The notes: generated from the sequence alone by a model not told the origin. Shown: positions 9,679 to 19,506, numbered from the stretch's first letter. The stretch is DNA of 60,054 nt from an uncultured Bacteroidales bacterium (GCA_903923925.1 CAIXZF010000104.1:1-60054), one strand, 5' to 3'. A program made the numbers and translations.

Positions 9679-12600
9679 TTATTCCTTCAGAATTTTTATT
9701 TTCTGAAGTCCGTTACGGCTTTCAATAACTGCCATATATAATCCAGCTTCTAAACCTGAGAGATTCAGAACCTTGCTCTGTATACTTTCAGCCGGACCCG
9801 GATAAGTAAAACTTATAATTTCCTGACCCTGACTATTGTATAAGCTAAGTGAATACTCTGAATTTGCAGGAACTTCGAAAGTAATCCGGCAGTTGTTCAC
9901 TGCAGGATTCGGGCTTACGGTGATGTCAGCAGCGGAAGTTGAAAACTGAGAAGGATATTCCAGGCTGAAATTCTCAATCATTTCTGAATGTGGATTGGCA
10001 ACATTACTTTCTCCTATTACACTCAGCTTGAACTCTGAAATTGAGGAAAGCTCTTCACTCCCTGTATACTTGAAGTTTAACGTCATCATTTTTTCTCCTT
10101 GTACGCTATTCATCGCATTCAGGCTATACCATGCAATACGGATTTCATTTCCGGTCTGGTTAAATACAAGGTTTCCTAAAAACGGACAATCAACAGAAGT
10201 AAGCACAAAGCCTTCATCTAGCATTAAAATTAAAGAAACAGCACCAACTGTTGCTGGCTGTGAGAATATTAGCGGCAGGCTGAACGAATTCCTATCGTGT
10301 TTAATAAACTGGCCATTGGACTTCAGTTCAACAGCCGGACTCTCTTTAATTGCAGGCACAAAACTCCCGTCAAGATCGCCATAACAAAGAGCCTTTAAGT
10401 TGGCCGTAATAGTTGCAGATCCGGTTGCATTTACCTGCTGTTGCGAAACAAGCCAGTTGCCAACAGGGAAAGTGTTTATTAAACCAACAAATCGTTTTAC
10501 AATCATTAAACCATCGGAGGAATTAATAAAACCTGTTCCATCCACATCGGCTGCCAGTAGTTTCATTCCGGTAAGCGGAGCCGTATTTACAAAGTGATTG
10601 AGCACTTTTAATGCATCCGTTGCATTAATACCTCCGGCAGCTTTTGTAATGGTAGCTCCCAGCTGGTACAAACCGTTCTGAACACCGGCAAAAGAGAAAT
10701 TCCCACTGTTCCCGGATACTGCAGAATAGACTGAGGATAAATTTACCACAGTATTACTGATGGGACTTGGAAGATTATTATCGTAAGTAATGGTTCCATT
10801 TACCTGGGTACATCCACCGGCATAAATAAATCCATTGGTATACAAAGCAGCAAGCTGGTTACTATTATAATCAGTTAAGTAACAGGCTCCCGCTGTCTGC
10901 AGATTAAAATAGAGAGCCGACCATCCGGTATCTGCTATAAAATCAATACAAAGAAGTGTATCCTGATCCATATTAACGGGAGTTACAGAGAACCAGCCAA
11001 TCTGGATGTTATAGCTACTGGCATTTACTCCGAGAAAGCCGGAGGCTAAACCTGGGAAAGGATTGCTGTAACCCTGGTAACTAAGTTTATTTGTATTGAA
11101 AATAACTCCCAGTGAAATTGAAGCCAGGCCACTCGCATTGTTAAGTATTACCGGATAGTGTATCAATCCATGGCAAACAGTAACTTCCGGAAGAATACAC
11201 TGAATAGTATCAGGCTGGGGGCTGCAAATACTTATCGGAAGTACAGACGCCTGTCCATATCCGCAACTATTACTGCCCTTTACCTGGAGGTTACCACCGG
11301 AGAAGCTGTTACCGAAATTCACAATAATTGTATTTGTATTTCCTCCTGAGGCGAAACTCGTACCCGCCGGTAAGGTCCACAGATACGAATTTGCATAGGT
11401 AACTGCCGGCACCGTGAAGCTTACATTTGTTTGTCCGGGGCAAACAGAAATTGGCCCCGAGATTTGCCCGGCCGCAACAGGAGCATGATTTACACAAACC
11501 CAGCCATTGTAAAAATATGAGGTTAGTGCCTGTCCGTTCGATCCATAGAAAACACTATGTATTGTATTATTATTCAACCAGTTTAACACCACAGCGCATC
11601 CTGGGCCATTCACACTGAAATGAAGATGAACAAGTGTTCCTGTATCGAAACCGTTAAGACTTGTTGAACTCCATGTAAATTTAAGTGTATCCCCGGAATG
11701 AACAACACTGAAAGAATTGGGAGAAGGGAGATTCGCATTAAGTCCTGACCAGTTCAGGTAAGTCAGGTTACTGCTGTTGTATAAAAGTTTGAGAGAAAAT
11801 GAGGTAACACTCCCAAAACTATGAAGCCTTACCGGAATATCCAGATTTCCGAGCGAACAACTGCTGATAGAATCCAATACACAATATACAGGCAATGTAG
11901 CTATCTGAAGTGTTGTAATATTTGAAATAATAGATGGACAGATACTGTTTATGACACATCTGAATTTCACTCCCTGAAAGTTACTCTGTATCCCAATTAA
12001 TGATAGCGTAGAAGTAGTTACACCACTGAAGTTGTTTGAATTCATCAGGTTTGTCCATACTGAACCGCCACTGGTACTGGCCTGCCACTGATATGTTAAG
12101 GTTGTATAAGCATATGCTCCTACATAAATTGATGCGTTTAGTCCGGAAGTAACATTAAGTATTGCCGGAGGCTGAGTATATATTATCGGGCCGATGCTGT
12201 ATACCTGACCATTGTAAAGATTTAGTGGCACTGCTGAATTAAGCGTATCGTGCACTATACATGCATTAGTTGCCGTATCCCAGCTAAGGTTTCCGTTACC
12301 TCCAAGATAGGTAAATATAAGACTTATCAAGGTATCATCAGCTGGAATATTCATTGATGTGGAAGAATTTGCATTCAGACTTATGCTGGCATTGGTTCCG
12401 GGAACAGAGGTGATGCTGAAATTTGACAATCCCGGATGTACAGACTGATAACCCGTATATTGAAGGCTGGTACCATTATATAAAGCCCTGAGGCTTAAAG
12501 ATGTAACATGCTTAAAATTCCATGTTTTAACAGGAATTACCACAGTACTTCCCGGACAAGCAGCTGCTGTGTCAATATCAAAAGTAACAGGAGGTGTAAT

Positions 12601-13512
12601 AGAATAGATTGTCTGAACTTTGGTGTTATTCGTTGGATTCGGATCCTGAACATTATTTGGCATACTCACAGTTGCGCTTAGCACATGTGTTCCTGCCGGA
12701 AAATTGTAACTTGGCGACAGCACCACAAGCCTTGAAATTCCTGGACTAATCGTGTCATTAAAATTGATCTGTGGCATGGCTATACCGTTGAGACTCCAGT
12801 TGATCAGGGCTGAATTTATCATATTCGAACCATAATTCTTGAGCAGGATCCTGACCGGAAAATTCCCCGGAACAATTTGAGTTGCAGGACTATTAATACT
12901 TTGAATTCCAATATCGTTTTGAGCAGCAGCTGTATACGTTACACTTATATAAGGCCTCCCTGCAGTAGCCCATCCGGCAACCTGCAGGTAGTAGGTTGAT
13001 TGTTCATACTCAATGAGCCCAACTGCAAACCAATTCTGGACAAGGGAAGTCTGAAGGTTGCTGATGGCAAAGGAATTCAGGGCGCAACTCACCTGACCGC
13101 TTTGTTGAAATGAAGTATAGTCAAAATACGTATTGGGGCTTGTACTGGAGCTTGCCTGCCCGATTAAAGCAAAGAGGTTGGCCGCCGCAGTTGTAACAGG
13201 GTCGGAAGCAAGTTTCGTAAATCGGTAATACGGCTCAAAAGTACCCATGATATAATAATTCAATTGCACAGAAGTGATAATAGCATTATCAGGTATAGCG
13301 CTAATATCAAATTTCATCCATCCCCTGGAACCGCCTGCTAAAGCATAAATAAGTTCAGTCTCTGTTTTTGCAGTAGCAGTTGTACTTCCTGTCCAATAGT
13401 TTGAAGTTGCAGGATAACAGCTGATTATATTCTGGGAGGAGGAATTCATCCCTGTAAAAACCAAAGCAATCAATATTCCTAATGACAGGTAATTTATAAG
13501 ATTCCGTTTCAT
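9679..13512 (-). CDS. T9SS protein with DNRLRE, four cohesin-like modules and a dockerin
   Basis: Predicted 1277-residue exported protein. The frame opens at 13590, but the start at 13512 (MKRNLINYLSLG...) gives a normal signal peptide and is preferred. Modules in order: DNRLRE-like about 28-200, CARDB-like 205-305, cohesin-like 310-440, Ig-like 440-530, cohesin-like 540-670, PKD-like 680-760, cohesin-like 770-890, carboxypeptidase-regulatory-like 895-960, dockerin-like 960-1020 (INATDALKVLNHFVN and the calcium loop DVDGTGFINSSD), a fourth cohesin-like block 1070-1180, and a T9SS tail from about 1200 ending KIKILKE. Cohesin-dockerin pairs mediate protein assembly. Having both on one chain suggests self-assembly or a surface scaffold, but that is inference. 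Convergent with the CotH-like gene. Confidence 0.85.
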   Translation of the reverse strand: MKRNLINYLSLGILIALVFTGMNSSSQNIISCYPATSNYWTGSTTATAKTETELIYALAGGSRGWMKFDISAIPDNAIITSVQLNYYIMGTFEPYYRFTKLASDPVTTAAANLFALIGQASSSTSPNTYFDYTSFQQSGQVSCALNSFAISNLQTSLVQNWFAVGLIEYEQSTYYLQVAGWATAGRPYISVTYTAAAQNDIGIQSINSPATQIVPGNFPVRILLKNYGSNMINSALINWSLNGIAMPQINFNDTISPGISRLVVLSPSYNFPAGTHVLSATVSMPNNVQDPNPTNNTKVQTIYSITPPVTFDIDTAAACPGSTVVIPVKTWNFKHVTSLSLRALYNGTSLQYTGYQSVHPGLSNFSITSVPGTNASISLNANSSTSMNIPADDTLISLIFTYLGGNGNLSWDTATNACIVHDTLNSAVPLNLYNGQVYSIGPIIYTQPPAILNVTSGLNASIYVGAYAYTTLTYQWQASTSGGSVWTNLMNSNNFSGVTTSTLSLIGIQSNFQGVKFRCVINSICPSIISNITTLQIATLPVYCVLDSISSCSLGNLDIPVRLHSFGSVTSFSLKLLYNSSNLTYLNWSGLNANLPSPNSFSVVHSGDTLKFTWSSTSLNGFDTGTLVHLHFSVNGPGCAVVLNWLNNNTIHSVFYGSNGQALTSYFYNGWVCVNHAPVAAGQISGPISVCPGQTNVSFTVPAVTYANSYLWTLPAGTSFASGGNTNTIIVNFGNSFSGGNLQVKGSNSCGYGQASVLPISICSPQPDTIQCILPEVTVCHGLIHYPVILNNASGLASISLGVIFNTNKLSYQGYSNPFPGLASGFLGVNASSYNIQIGWFSVTPVNMDQDTLLCIDFIADTGWSALYFNLQTAGACYLTDYNSNQLAALYTNGFIYAGGCTQVNGTITYDNNLPSPISNTVVNLSSVYSAVSGNSGNFSFAGVQNGLYQLGATITKAAGGINATDALKVLNHFVNTAPLTGMKLLAADVDGTGFINSSDGLMIVKRFVGLINTFPVGNWLVSQQQVNATGSATITANLKALCYGDLDGSFVPAIKESPAVELKSNGQFIKHDRNSFSLPLIFSQPATVGAVSLILMLDEGFVLTSVDCPFLGNLVFNQTGNEIRIAWYSLNAMNSVQGEKMMTLNFKYTGSEELSSISEFKLSVIGESNVANPHSEMIENFSLEYPSQFSTSAADITVSPNPAVNNCRITFEVPANSEYSLSLYNSQGQEIISFTYPGPAESIQSKVLNLSGLEAGLYMAVIESRNGLQKIKILKE

Positions 13513-13753
13513 TTTTGTTAAATTTTGGATGATAGGTATTAATACTATTATAACCTCAGACAGAAAACATGCTGATAACATTAATGACACGTTTATTGAG
13601 ATTATAGTTGTTTATCTGGTCAAGAAAACAATAATGCTTTCTATTTTTTTAACAATTAATTGATATTGTAAATTTTCATATCTTTCGGGGATATTTGAAC
13701 ACGATACTTATTAACCTTATATACGAAGCTACAACTCATTAAATCATTCTATT

Positions 13754-16570
13754 ATGAAAAAACTGATTTCCATTCTTATCCTTTCATTAGTAGTAGTTTG
13801 TCAGGGAGCATTTTCTCAGAAAGCACTCAATCCAACGGAAAACATACCGGTAAACCCTGAAATCAAAATAGGGACCTTACCCAATGGACTTAAGTACTAC
13901 ATCAAATACAACAAAAAACCTGAGAAAAAAGTGGAGCTTCGCCTGGCAGTAAATGCCGGTGCTATACTTGAAGACGATAGTCAGCAGGGATTGGCTCACT
14001 TTATGGAGCACATGAATTTTAATGGCTTAAAAGATTTCCCGAACAACGAATTAGTTCATTACCTGCAGAGTATTGGCGTAAGTTTCGGCAACGACCTTAA
14101 TGCCTACACAGGTTTCGAGGAGACAGTTTATATTTTACCCTTCCCAAGCGATAAGCAAGGGAAGATCGACAGTTCGTTTATGGTTTTGGCTGACTGGAGC
14201 GGAGCTGCACTACTTACCTCCGAAGAAATTGACAAAGAACGTGGAGTTATCCTTGCAGAAAGCAGGCTGGGAAAAGGTGCTGATGACCGTATGATGAAAG
14301 TATGGCTGCCGGCAATGTTAAATGGCTCGAAATATGCTGTTCGTTTGCCGATTGGGAAAGATTCAATCATCGAACATTTCAGCCATGATGTGCTGAAGAA
14401 GTTTTACTCCGACTGGTATCGTCCGAATCTACAGGCTGTAATTGTAATCGGTGATATGCCTGTTGATGAAGCTGAAAAATTGATTATAAAAAAGTTCAGT
14501 GGATTTAAAAATCCTGCGAATCCACGCGTAAGACCTGAGAAATTTGAGGTTAAGCCGTATCTTGAAAGCAAAGCAATGCTTGTTAGCGATAATGAAGCGA
14601 GCCGAACATCTATTTCATTAAACGGGAATTCATTCCCCCGTAAATCGATAACAACTTTGGGTGATTATCTTGGAAGTATGACCGACAATTTGTTTGCCGG
14701 GATGCTGAATTCAAGACTTGAAGAATTACGGAATTCGGCCAACCCGCCATTTGTATATGGTTACACTTACATTGGAACAGCTTGGGCAAGGGGTTATGAG
14801 AGTTTCAATGCAGGAGCCATGTGTGGCAGCACTGAAATCGAAAAGGCAGTAAAAGCCCTTGTAACAGAAAGTATGCGGGCAAAGAAATTCGGATTTACAC
14901 AGAATGAACTGGACAGGGCAAAAGCCTCGATGTTATCCGAATTTGAAACCCGGTATAATGAAAGGGAGAAAACTGAATCCGAAAGGCAAACCGATGAACT
15001 TCTTACTAACTTTTTCACTCAGGATGCTATTCCCGGAATTGTGTGGGAATACAACTTTGTAAAGAACAATATTAATTCAATCACACTCAAGGATTTTGAT
15101 AAAATCCGTGAAAAGATTGATATTGATTCAAAATTCTTCGCCGTGGTTATGACGAAAACTCAACCCGGACTACCTACCGATAATCAATTAAAAGGATGGA
15201 TTGAATCTGCTCTTAAACAACAAATTGAAGCTTATTCTGAAACAAAGTTAGCTGCTTCCTTACTGGAAAAAGAGCCTGTTTCAGGAAAAATAGTAAAAAC
15301 AGAAAAGAACGCCAAGCTTGGTACCACTACGTTTACGTTGAGTAACAAAACAGTAGTCTGCATAAAGCCAACCGATTTTAAAAACGATGAAATCCTGCTC
15401 AAAGGATCGCGTTTTGGTGGATTTAGTCTTTACTCCGGACAGGATTACCAGAGTGCTCAATGGTGCAATAATGTTGTGGATGATATGGGTTATGGAAAAT
15501 TCTCAGCCTCGGATTTAACAAAATTCTTATCGGGAAAAATTGCGAAAGTTTCACCTGCAGTTACTGAGTACACAGAAACAGTGGATGGAAGCTGCAGCAT
15601 CAAAGATTTGGAAACAATGTTTCAGCTGCTTTATCTCAAATGTACTTCGCCCCGTAAAGATGAAGCTGCATTCCACTCTTTTATCAGCAGATCTAAACAG
15701 CAACTTGAATCTCAAAAGCAAGACCCGCAGTACCTGTTTATGGATACTGCCTATAATACATTGTATCAGGGTAATAAAAGGGCACATATGATTGAAAGTA
15801 CTGCCGATTATGATAAAATAAATGTCGACAATGCAATGAGTTTCTACAAGGAACGTGTTTGTAATCAATCAGGTATGAATTATTTTATTGTAGGAAGTTT
15901 CACAGAAGCTCAGCTAATTCCGCTTATTGAAAAATATATTGGCGGCCTTGTTACTTCTGATATCAACACCAGCTACAAAGATCTTGGCTTTATTGCAAAA
16001 GAGGGACCAGGAAGCTTCACACTCTATAAAGGGACAGAGCCTCAGGCGATGCTTATGCATTATTATACAGGAAAAGCAGCTTTCAATCCCGATGAAAATT
16101 TTATGCTCCGACAGCTTAATGGAGTACTAAACAATAAAATTATAGACACTATCCGTGAAAAGATGAGTGCTATTTATGGAGGTGGCTGTGGTGGTTCTCT
16201 TCAAAAATATCCAAAGGAACAATTCCTTATTCAGAGTTATTTTCCCTGCAGTCCCGACAATATCGAAAAAGTTCATGTCGCATTTTTGGGCCTGATTGAA
16301 AGTCTAAAATCTACAGGTGGAATTACCGAAAACGACTGGCAAAAAGTACTTCAGCCTGCGTTGGAACACAATAAGGAAAATCTTAAGAAAAATGATTTCT
16401 GGATCAACAGTTTGCAGGCAGCCTTCCTCAATGGCACTGACCCTGAGCGAATTTTAACAACAGAACAAAGGCTTAAAGCAGTTAAACCAGATCAACTAAC
16501 AGCTACTGCAAAGAAATATTATTCTACTCCAAATGTATTTAAAGCAGAATGGCTGCCTGAAAAGAAATAA
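13754..16570 (+). CDS. M16 family zinc metallopeptidase
   Basis: Predicted 938-residue periplasmic or envelope peptidase of the insulinase/PqqL group. A signal peptide spans about residues 1-21 (cleavage near FSQ). The inverted zinc motif HxxEH is intact at residues 82-86 (HFMEH) with the usual GLAH before it and NFNG after it, and the downstream ERGVILAESR segment that normally carries the third zinc ligand is present. The length fits two tandem M16 half-domains plus an inactive C-terminal half. Members of this family degrade small peptides. It reads in the same direction as the two ArsR-type regulators that follow, with a 90-base gap, so common control is possible but not shown. Confidence 0.93.
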   Translation: MKKLISILILSLVVVCQGAFSQKALNPTENIPVNPEIKIGTLPNGLKYYIKYNKKPEKKVELRLAVNAGAILEDDSQQGLAHFMEHMNFNGLKDFPNNELVHYLQSIGVSFGNDLNAYTGFEETVYILPFPSDKQGKIDSSFMVLADWSGAALLTSEEIDKERGVILAESRLGKGADDRMMKVWLPAMLNGSKYAVRLPIGKDSIIEHFSHDVLKKFYSDWYRPNLQAVIVIGDMPVDEAEKLIIKKFSGFKNPANPRVRPEKFEVKPYLESKAMLVSDNEASRTSISLNGNSFPRKSITTLGDYLGSMTDNLFAGMLNSRLEELRNSANPPFVYGYTYIGTAWARGYESFNAGAMCGSTEIEKAVKALVTESMRAKKFGFTQNELDRAKASMLSEFETRYNEREKTESERQTDELLTNFFTQDAIPGIVWEYNFVKNNINSITLKDFDKIREKIDIDSKFFAVVMTKTQPGLPTDNQLKGWIESALKQQIEAYSETKLAASLLEKEPVSGKIVKTEKNAKLGTTTFTLSNKTVVCIKPTDFKNDEILLKGSRFGGFSLYSGQDYQSAQWCNNVVDDMGYGKFSASDLTKFLSGKIAKVSPAVTEYTETVDGSCSIKDLETMFQLLYLKCTSPRKDEAAFHSFISRSKQQLESQKQDPQYLFMDTAYNTLYQGNKRAHMIESTADYDKINVDNAMSFYKERVCNQSGMNYFIVGSFTEAQLIPLIEKYIGGLVTSDINTSYKDLGFIAKEGPGSFTLYKGTEPQAMLMHYYTGKAAFNPDENFMLRQLNGVLNNKIIDTIREKMSAIYGGGCGGSLQKYPKEQFLIQSYFPCSPDNIEKVHVAFLGLIESLKSTGGITENDWQKVLQPALEHNKENLKKNDFWINSLQAAFLNGTDPERILTTEQRLKAVKPDQLTATAKKYYSTPNVFKAEWLPEKK

Positions 16571-16660
16571 ATAGTGAACTATTCCCAGTATAATCTGTTA
16601 TGTATTTAGAATTCATAATTTAGATGTGAAAATTTTATTCCAAACTTAGCAAAACACCAT

Positions 16661-16978
16661 ATGAAAGCATCAACAACAACATCGTCGGGCTTAGACATCC
16701 CTCAGATTGAAAAGGCAGCTAATCGTCTCAAATCAATTGCACATCCAACCAGGGTTGCAATCCTTGAATTATTACAGGAAAAAGAAAAATTGAGTGTAAC
16801 AGAAATTTACAAGACTTTAAAAATTGAGCAGGCTGTTGCATCAAACCATCTGAATATCCTGAAGGAGAAAGGCGTCCTGGCTTCTCGCAGAGATGGCCAG
16901 AAAATTATCTATTCAGTTAAAACAAAATCGCTGAATACAATAATTTCCTGTGTTAATAAATGCAATCTGGCTGATTAA
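16661..16978 (+). CDS. ArsR-family winged-helix regulator, copy 1
   Basis: Predicted 105-residue transcriptional regulator. The winged helix-turn-helix covers about 20-90: RLKSIAHPTRVAILELL, then the recognition region IEQAVASNHLNILKEKG and the wing SRRDGQKIIYSV. The ELCVCD metal site of classical ArsR/SmtB proteins is absent. Two cysteines near the C-terminus form C-x3-C-N (ISCVNKCN), a spacing also present in the next gene. That could be a redox, sulfide or metal sensing pair, but this is inference. It is about two-thirds identical by eye to the neighbour at 17093, so the pair arose by tandem duplication. The target operator is unknown. Confidence 0.9.
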   Translation: MKASTTTSSGLDIPQIEKAANRLKSIAHPTRVAILELLQEKEKLSVTEIYKTLKIEQAVASNHLNILKEKGVLASRRDGQKIIYSVKTKSLNTIISCVNKCNLAD

Positions 16979-17067
16979 TAATATCCGTTAAAAAGCTAAC
17001 TGCCAGGTAATTTTAATTTTTTATAAATATTATATAATTTATTCAGCTCATGTAAATATATTTATAT

Positions 17068-17075
17068 TAAATTTG
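17068..17075 (+). promoter_or_regulatory. Putative Bacteroidota -7 box (TAAATTTG)
   Basis: TAAATTTG matches the Bacteroidota -7 consensus TAnnTTTG and lies 17 bases before the start of the second ArsR-type gene. No convincing -33 TTTG is at the expected distance, so the call rests on one box and its position. Confidence 0.3.
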
Positions 17076-17092
17076 CTGAAAAGATTACTAAA

Positions 17093-17395
17093 ATGAAAGA
17101 AAATTCAGGACTAGACATTACTCAGCTGGAAAACTCAGCAAACCGTTTGAAATCTATTGCACATCCAATGAGGATAGCAATTCTTGAGCTTTTACGCGAC
17201 AGGGAAAAACTTAGTGTAACAGAAATCTACAGTTATCTAAAAATTGAACAGGCAGTGGCTTCAAACCACCTTAATATTTTGAAAGAAAAAGGAGTACTTT
17301 CTTCTCGCAGAGACGGAAAGAAAATTTTCTATTCGGTTAAGGAAAAATCGTTGAACAAAATCATCGATTGTCTCATCCGCTGTAATGTTGAATAA
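17093..17395 (+). CDS. ArsR-family winged-helix regulator, copy 2
   Basis: Predicted 100-residue regulator, paralogous to the gene just upstream. It has the same layout: SGLDITQLE lead, RLKSIAHPMRIAILELL, IEQAVASNHLNILKEKG recognition helix, SRRDGKKIFYSV wing. The C-terminal C-x3-C-N pair is kept (IDCLIRCN), while the canonical metal-binding box of ArsR is missing in both. Two near-identical regulators in tandem could form heterodimers or answer different signals. A strong terminator follows directly, so this is the last gene of its transcription unit. The 114-base A+T-rich gap before it may carry its own promoter. Confidence 0.9.
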   Translation: MKENSGLDITQLENSANRLKSIAHPMRIAILELLRDREKLSVTEIYSYLKIEQAVASNHLNILKEKGVLSSRRDGKKIFYSVKEKSLNKIIDCLIRCNVE

Positions 17396-17396
17396 T

Positions 17397-17437
17397 TAAA
17401 AAAAGCTCCACTTCAATATTGAAGCGGAGCTTTTTTT
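17397..17437 (+). terminator. Rho-independent terminator between convergent genes
   Basis: An A-tract, then GCTCC, a loop region containing the palindrome TTCAATATTGAA, then GGAGC and a run of eight T. The whole arm is nearly perfectly self-complementary. It sits two bases after the second ArsR-type gene and 30 bases before the end of the opposing Omp28-like gene. Because A and T tracts flank both sides it can work in both directions. Confidence 0.88.
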
Positions 17438-17466
17438 TGAATCAATGAAGATTCTGATTATCGTTT

Positions 17467-18543
17467 TTATTTCACAATCTTTATTGAAGTAATTTTTGCA
17501 TCTTCCTTAATATTCAGGAAATAGATCCCTTTGGCGATAGATGAGGTATTTATAGAAATTTGCTGATTCCCGATTTCCATTCTGCCCAGATTATTTGAAC
17601 GAACAAGCTGCCCGGTGGCATCTGTTAACTGATAACTCAAATCAGCACTTTTACTGAGGTTAAAATAAACATTTGCTGTTTCATTTACCGGATTCGGATA
17701 AACAGAATACGAAGCAGTTTCCTGATTCAAAGCAGTTATTCCTGTCGACAAGCCCACAGCAGTGCCATTTCCTGTGATAATTTCTTCATCAGCAGCATTT
17801 CTTGCAAACGCAACGAGTTCACAATTAGTCATGTCGAAATTTGTTGTTGAATTATCATAGGTATACGTTACTGTATAAAACGATCCTGCTGTGGTTGCGG
17901 AAGTTACAGGCTCTCCCCACTGAGCAGGCGTTGGCTGAGGAAAAGCAGCTCTGAACACATGGTTGTGAACATAGTTAGCAGTGCCCCCTGATTGGGTAGC
18001 AATAATGCCGTCTTCAGTGAGCATCGTAAATAATGTAACGGAATTTGTAACATCAGCCGTAAAATACATCTCTACGGTGATACTGAGCAGTTTTGACACT
18101 GCATCATAACTCGAACTGAGCCCAACGTTAACAGGAGAGTTTTCTCCTTTAATTGTTCCAACTTCAGAAGTCCAGCTTGTAGTACTCTGAATGCGCTCTA
18201 CCCCACCCCAAACTCTGCGGTTAATCATTGCACTCGGCATAAAACGGTTAGTAGGCGAAATAAAAGGATTTGTGTAAAAGGCATTCGGGAATGCATTTTT
18301 CATAGGATCAGTGGTTGTATAGCTGGAATTTGTTGGATGATAGGCGACAACAAAAACCGTTGACGGATTGGCAGTAAGAATGCTTGCAGCCATAGTATGC
18401 CCTCCGGGGCAATTCGGGCAAAGTGTTCCTGTAAATTCCTCTAAAATGGCCTTTTTGTTTTCAGGAGAAGTAGAAACATAATTTTGTGCTTTCAACCCAA
18501 AACCAAGGGAAAGCACACATAAAATAAGTAAAAATTGTTTCAT
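17467..18543 (-). CDS. Omp28-related T9SS protein with thioredoxin-like CxxC
   Basis: Predicted 358-residue exported protein. Signal peptide about 1-20 (GLKAQ). Residues 30-230 resemble the Omp28/thioredoxin-like family: KAILEEFTGTLCPNCPGG with C42-x-x-C45, followed by VFVVAYHPTN. Residues 285-358 are a T9SS sorting domain (SVYPNPVNETANVYFN, ending KITSIKIVK). Omp28 of Porphyromonas gingivalis is a surface protein with an adhesin-like role; a redox role for the CxxC is plausible but unproven here. It is convergent with the ArsR pair. A possible promoter box lies just upstream. Confidence 0.88.
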   Translation of the reverse strand: MKQFLLILCVLSLGFGLKAQNYVSTSPENKKAILEEFTGTLCPNCPGGHTMAASILTANPSTVFVVAYHPTNSSYTTTDPMKNAFPNAFYTNPFISPTNRFMPSAMINRRVWGGVERIQSTTSWTSEVGTIKGENSPVNVGLSSSYDAVSKLLSITVEMYFTADVTNSVTLFTMLTEDGIIATQSGGTANYVHNHVFRAAFPQPTPAQWGEPVTSATTAGSFYTVTYTYDNSTTNFDMTNCELVAFARNAADEEIITGNGTAVGLSTGITALNQETASYSVYPNPVNETANVYFNLSKSADLSYQLTDATGQLVRSNNLGRMEIGNQQISINTSSIAKGIYFLNIKEDAKITSIKIVK

Positions 18544-18560
18544 AGTTGTTAGTTTTTTTC

Positions 18561-18568
18561 CAAAAATA
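18561..18568 (-). promoter_or_regulatory. Putative Bacteroidota -7 box (TATTTTTG on the minus strand)
   Basis: CAAAAATA on the plus strand reads TATTTTTG on the minus strand, matching TAnnTTTG, 17 bases before the Omp28-like start. This would give a short 5' leader. No clear -33 element was found. Confidence 0.27.
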
Positions 18569-18678
18569 CATTTTTAACTGCTACTAATTAGCTAATTCGG
18601 TGATATTTTTTTCCGAATTTTAAACTGTAAGAACATGAATCGGCGAATGTCCACATTTTTCTGCTTCGATATTTTATG

Positions 18679-18686
18679 TAATTTTG
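18679..18686 (+). promoter_or_regulatory. Putative Bacteroidota -7 box (TAATTTTG)
   Basis: TAATTTTG fits the TAnnTTTG consensus and lies 39 bases upstream of the OB-fold lipoprotein start, a usual distance. The -33 element is not obvious. Confidence 0.35.
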
Positions 18687-18725
18687 CGACATAATCAATT
18701 TTAAATTCAATCTAAAAAAAGCAAT

Positions 18726-19472
18726 ATGATAAGGACTACAACTAAAGCCCTGCTACTTTCAATAAGCATCATGTTTGGCATGATCTCCTGCCAGACAAAA
18801 ACCACTCAAACAGACAAACCGGCTCAGGAAGCAACAAGCTCTGATAATCATAGTGTCATTGTAAAAGAAGTTATTCAAACTTCTAAGTACACTTATTTTA
18901 AAGTTTCTGAAAATGAAAAAGAATTCTGGATTGCCGGTTCATTAATGGAGGCAAAACCAGGTGATAAGCTCTACTACATCGGTGGTATGGAAATGACTAA
19001 CTTTGAGAGTAAAGAACTCAACAGAAAGTTTGAATCAATCTTTTTTATTGACAAAATCAGCACACAGCCTATTGCAGCTCAACCACAGGCACAGCCAGGA
19101 CAGGGAGGACAGCAATCAATGGGCAACCAGCCTGTGAAACCTCAGCCAGGTCGCGAAGAAGTTAAAATAGACGCAGCAAAAGGTGGAATCACAGTTGCCG
19201 AATTATTCTCCAATAGAAGTAAATATGATGGCAAAAATGTGAAGATAAAAGGTAAAGTTGTAAAATGGAATGAAGGCATTATGAATACAAACTGGGCTCA
19301 TATTCAGGATGGAACCAAAGATGGAGAAAATTTCGATCTTACAGTTACCACTAATGATGTTGTAGCTGTTGGGGATGTTGTAACCTTCAACGGAAAGATT
19401 CAACTTAAAAAGGATTTTGGCGCCGGTTATTTTTACGAAGTTATAATGCTGGATTCTAAGCTTGTTAAGTAA
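18726..19472 (+). CDS. OB-fold lipoprotein
   Basis: Predicted 248-residue lipoprotein. The signal peptide ends in a lipobox-like GMISC, so Cys is expected to be acylated near residue 22. Residues 40-115 form a beta-rich domain (YFKVSENEKEFWIAGSL...). A low-complexity Gln/Pro/Gly linker spans about 118-140. Residues 150-248 look like an OB-fold of the nucleic-acid-binding or tRNA-anticodon-like superfamily (VAELFSNRSKYDGKNVKIKG, WAHIQDGT, VGDVVTFNGKI). Such lipoproteins are common in Bacteroidota but have no settled function. Only 34 bases separate it from the SppA gene, so the two are probably co-transcribed. Confidence 0.8.
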   Translation: MIRTTTKALLLSISIMFGMISCQTKTTQTDKPAQEATSSDNHSVIVKEVIQTSKYTYFKVSENEKEFWIAGSLMEAKPGDKLYYIGGMEMTNFESKELNRKFESIFFIDKISTQPIAAQPQAQPGQGGQQSMGNQPVKPQPGREEVKIDAAKGGITVAELFSNRSKYDGKNVKIKGKVVKWNEGIMNTNWAHIQDGTKDGENFDLTVTTNDVVAVGDVVTFNGKIQLKKDFGAGYFYEVIMLDSKLVK

Positions 19473-19506
19473 TTAATGTCTCTTTTTTCTTTTAAGCCCG
19501 CAGATC

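Noticed and set aside
13513-13590. 26-codon N-terminal extension of the cohesin/dockerin protein
   Set aside because: The start at 13512 gives a normal signal peptide; the longer form would bury it.
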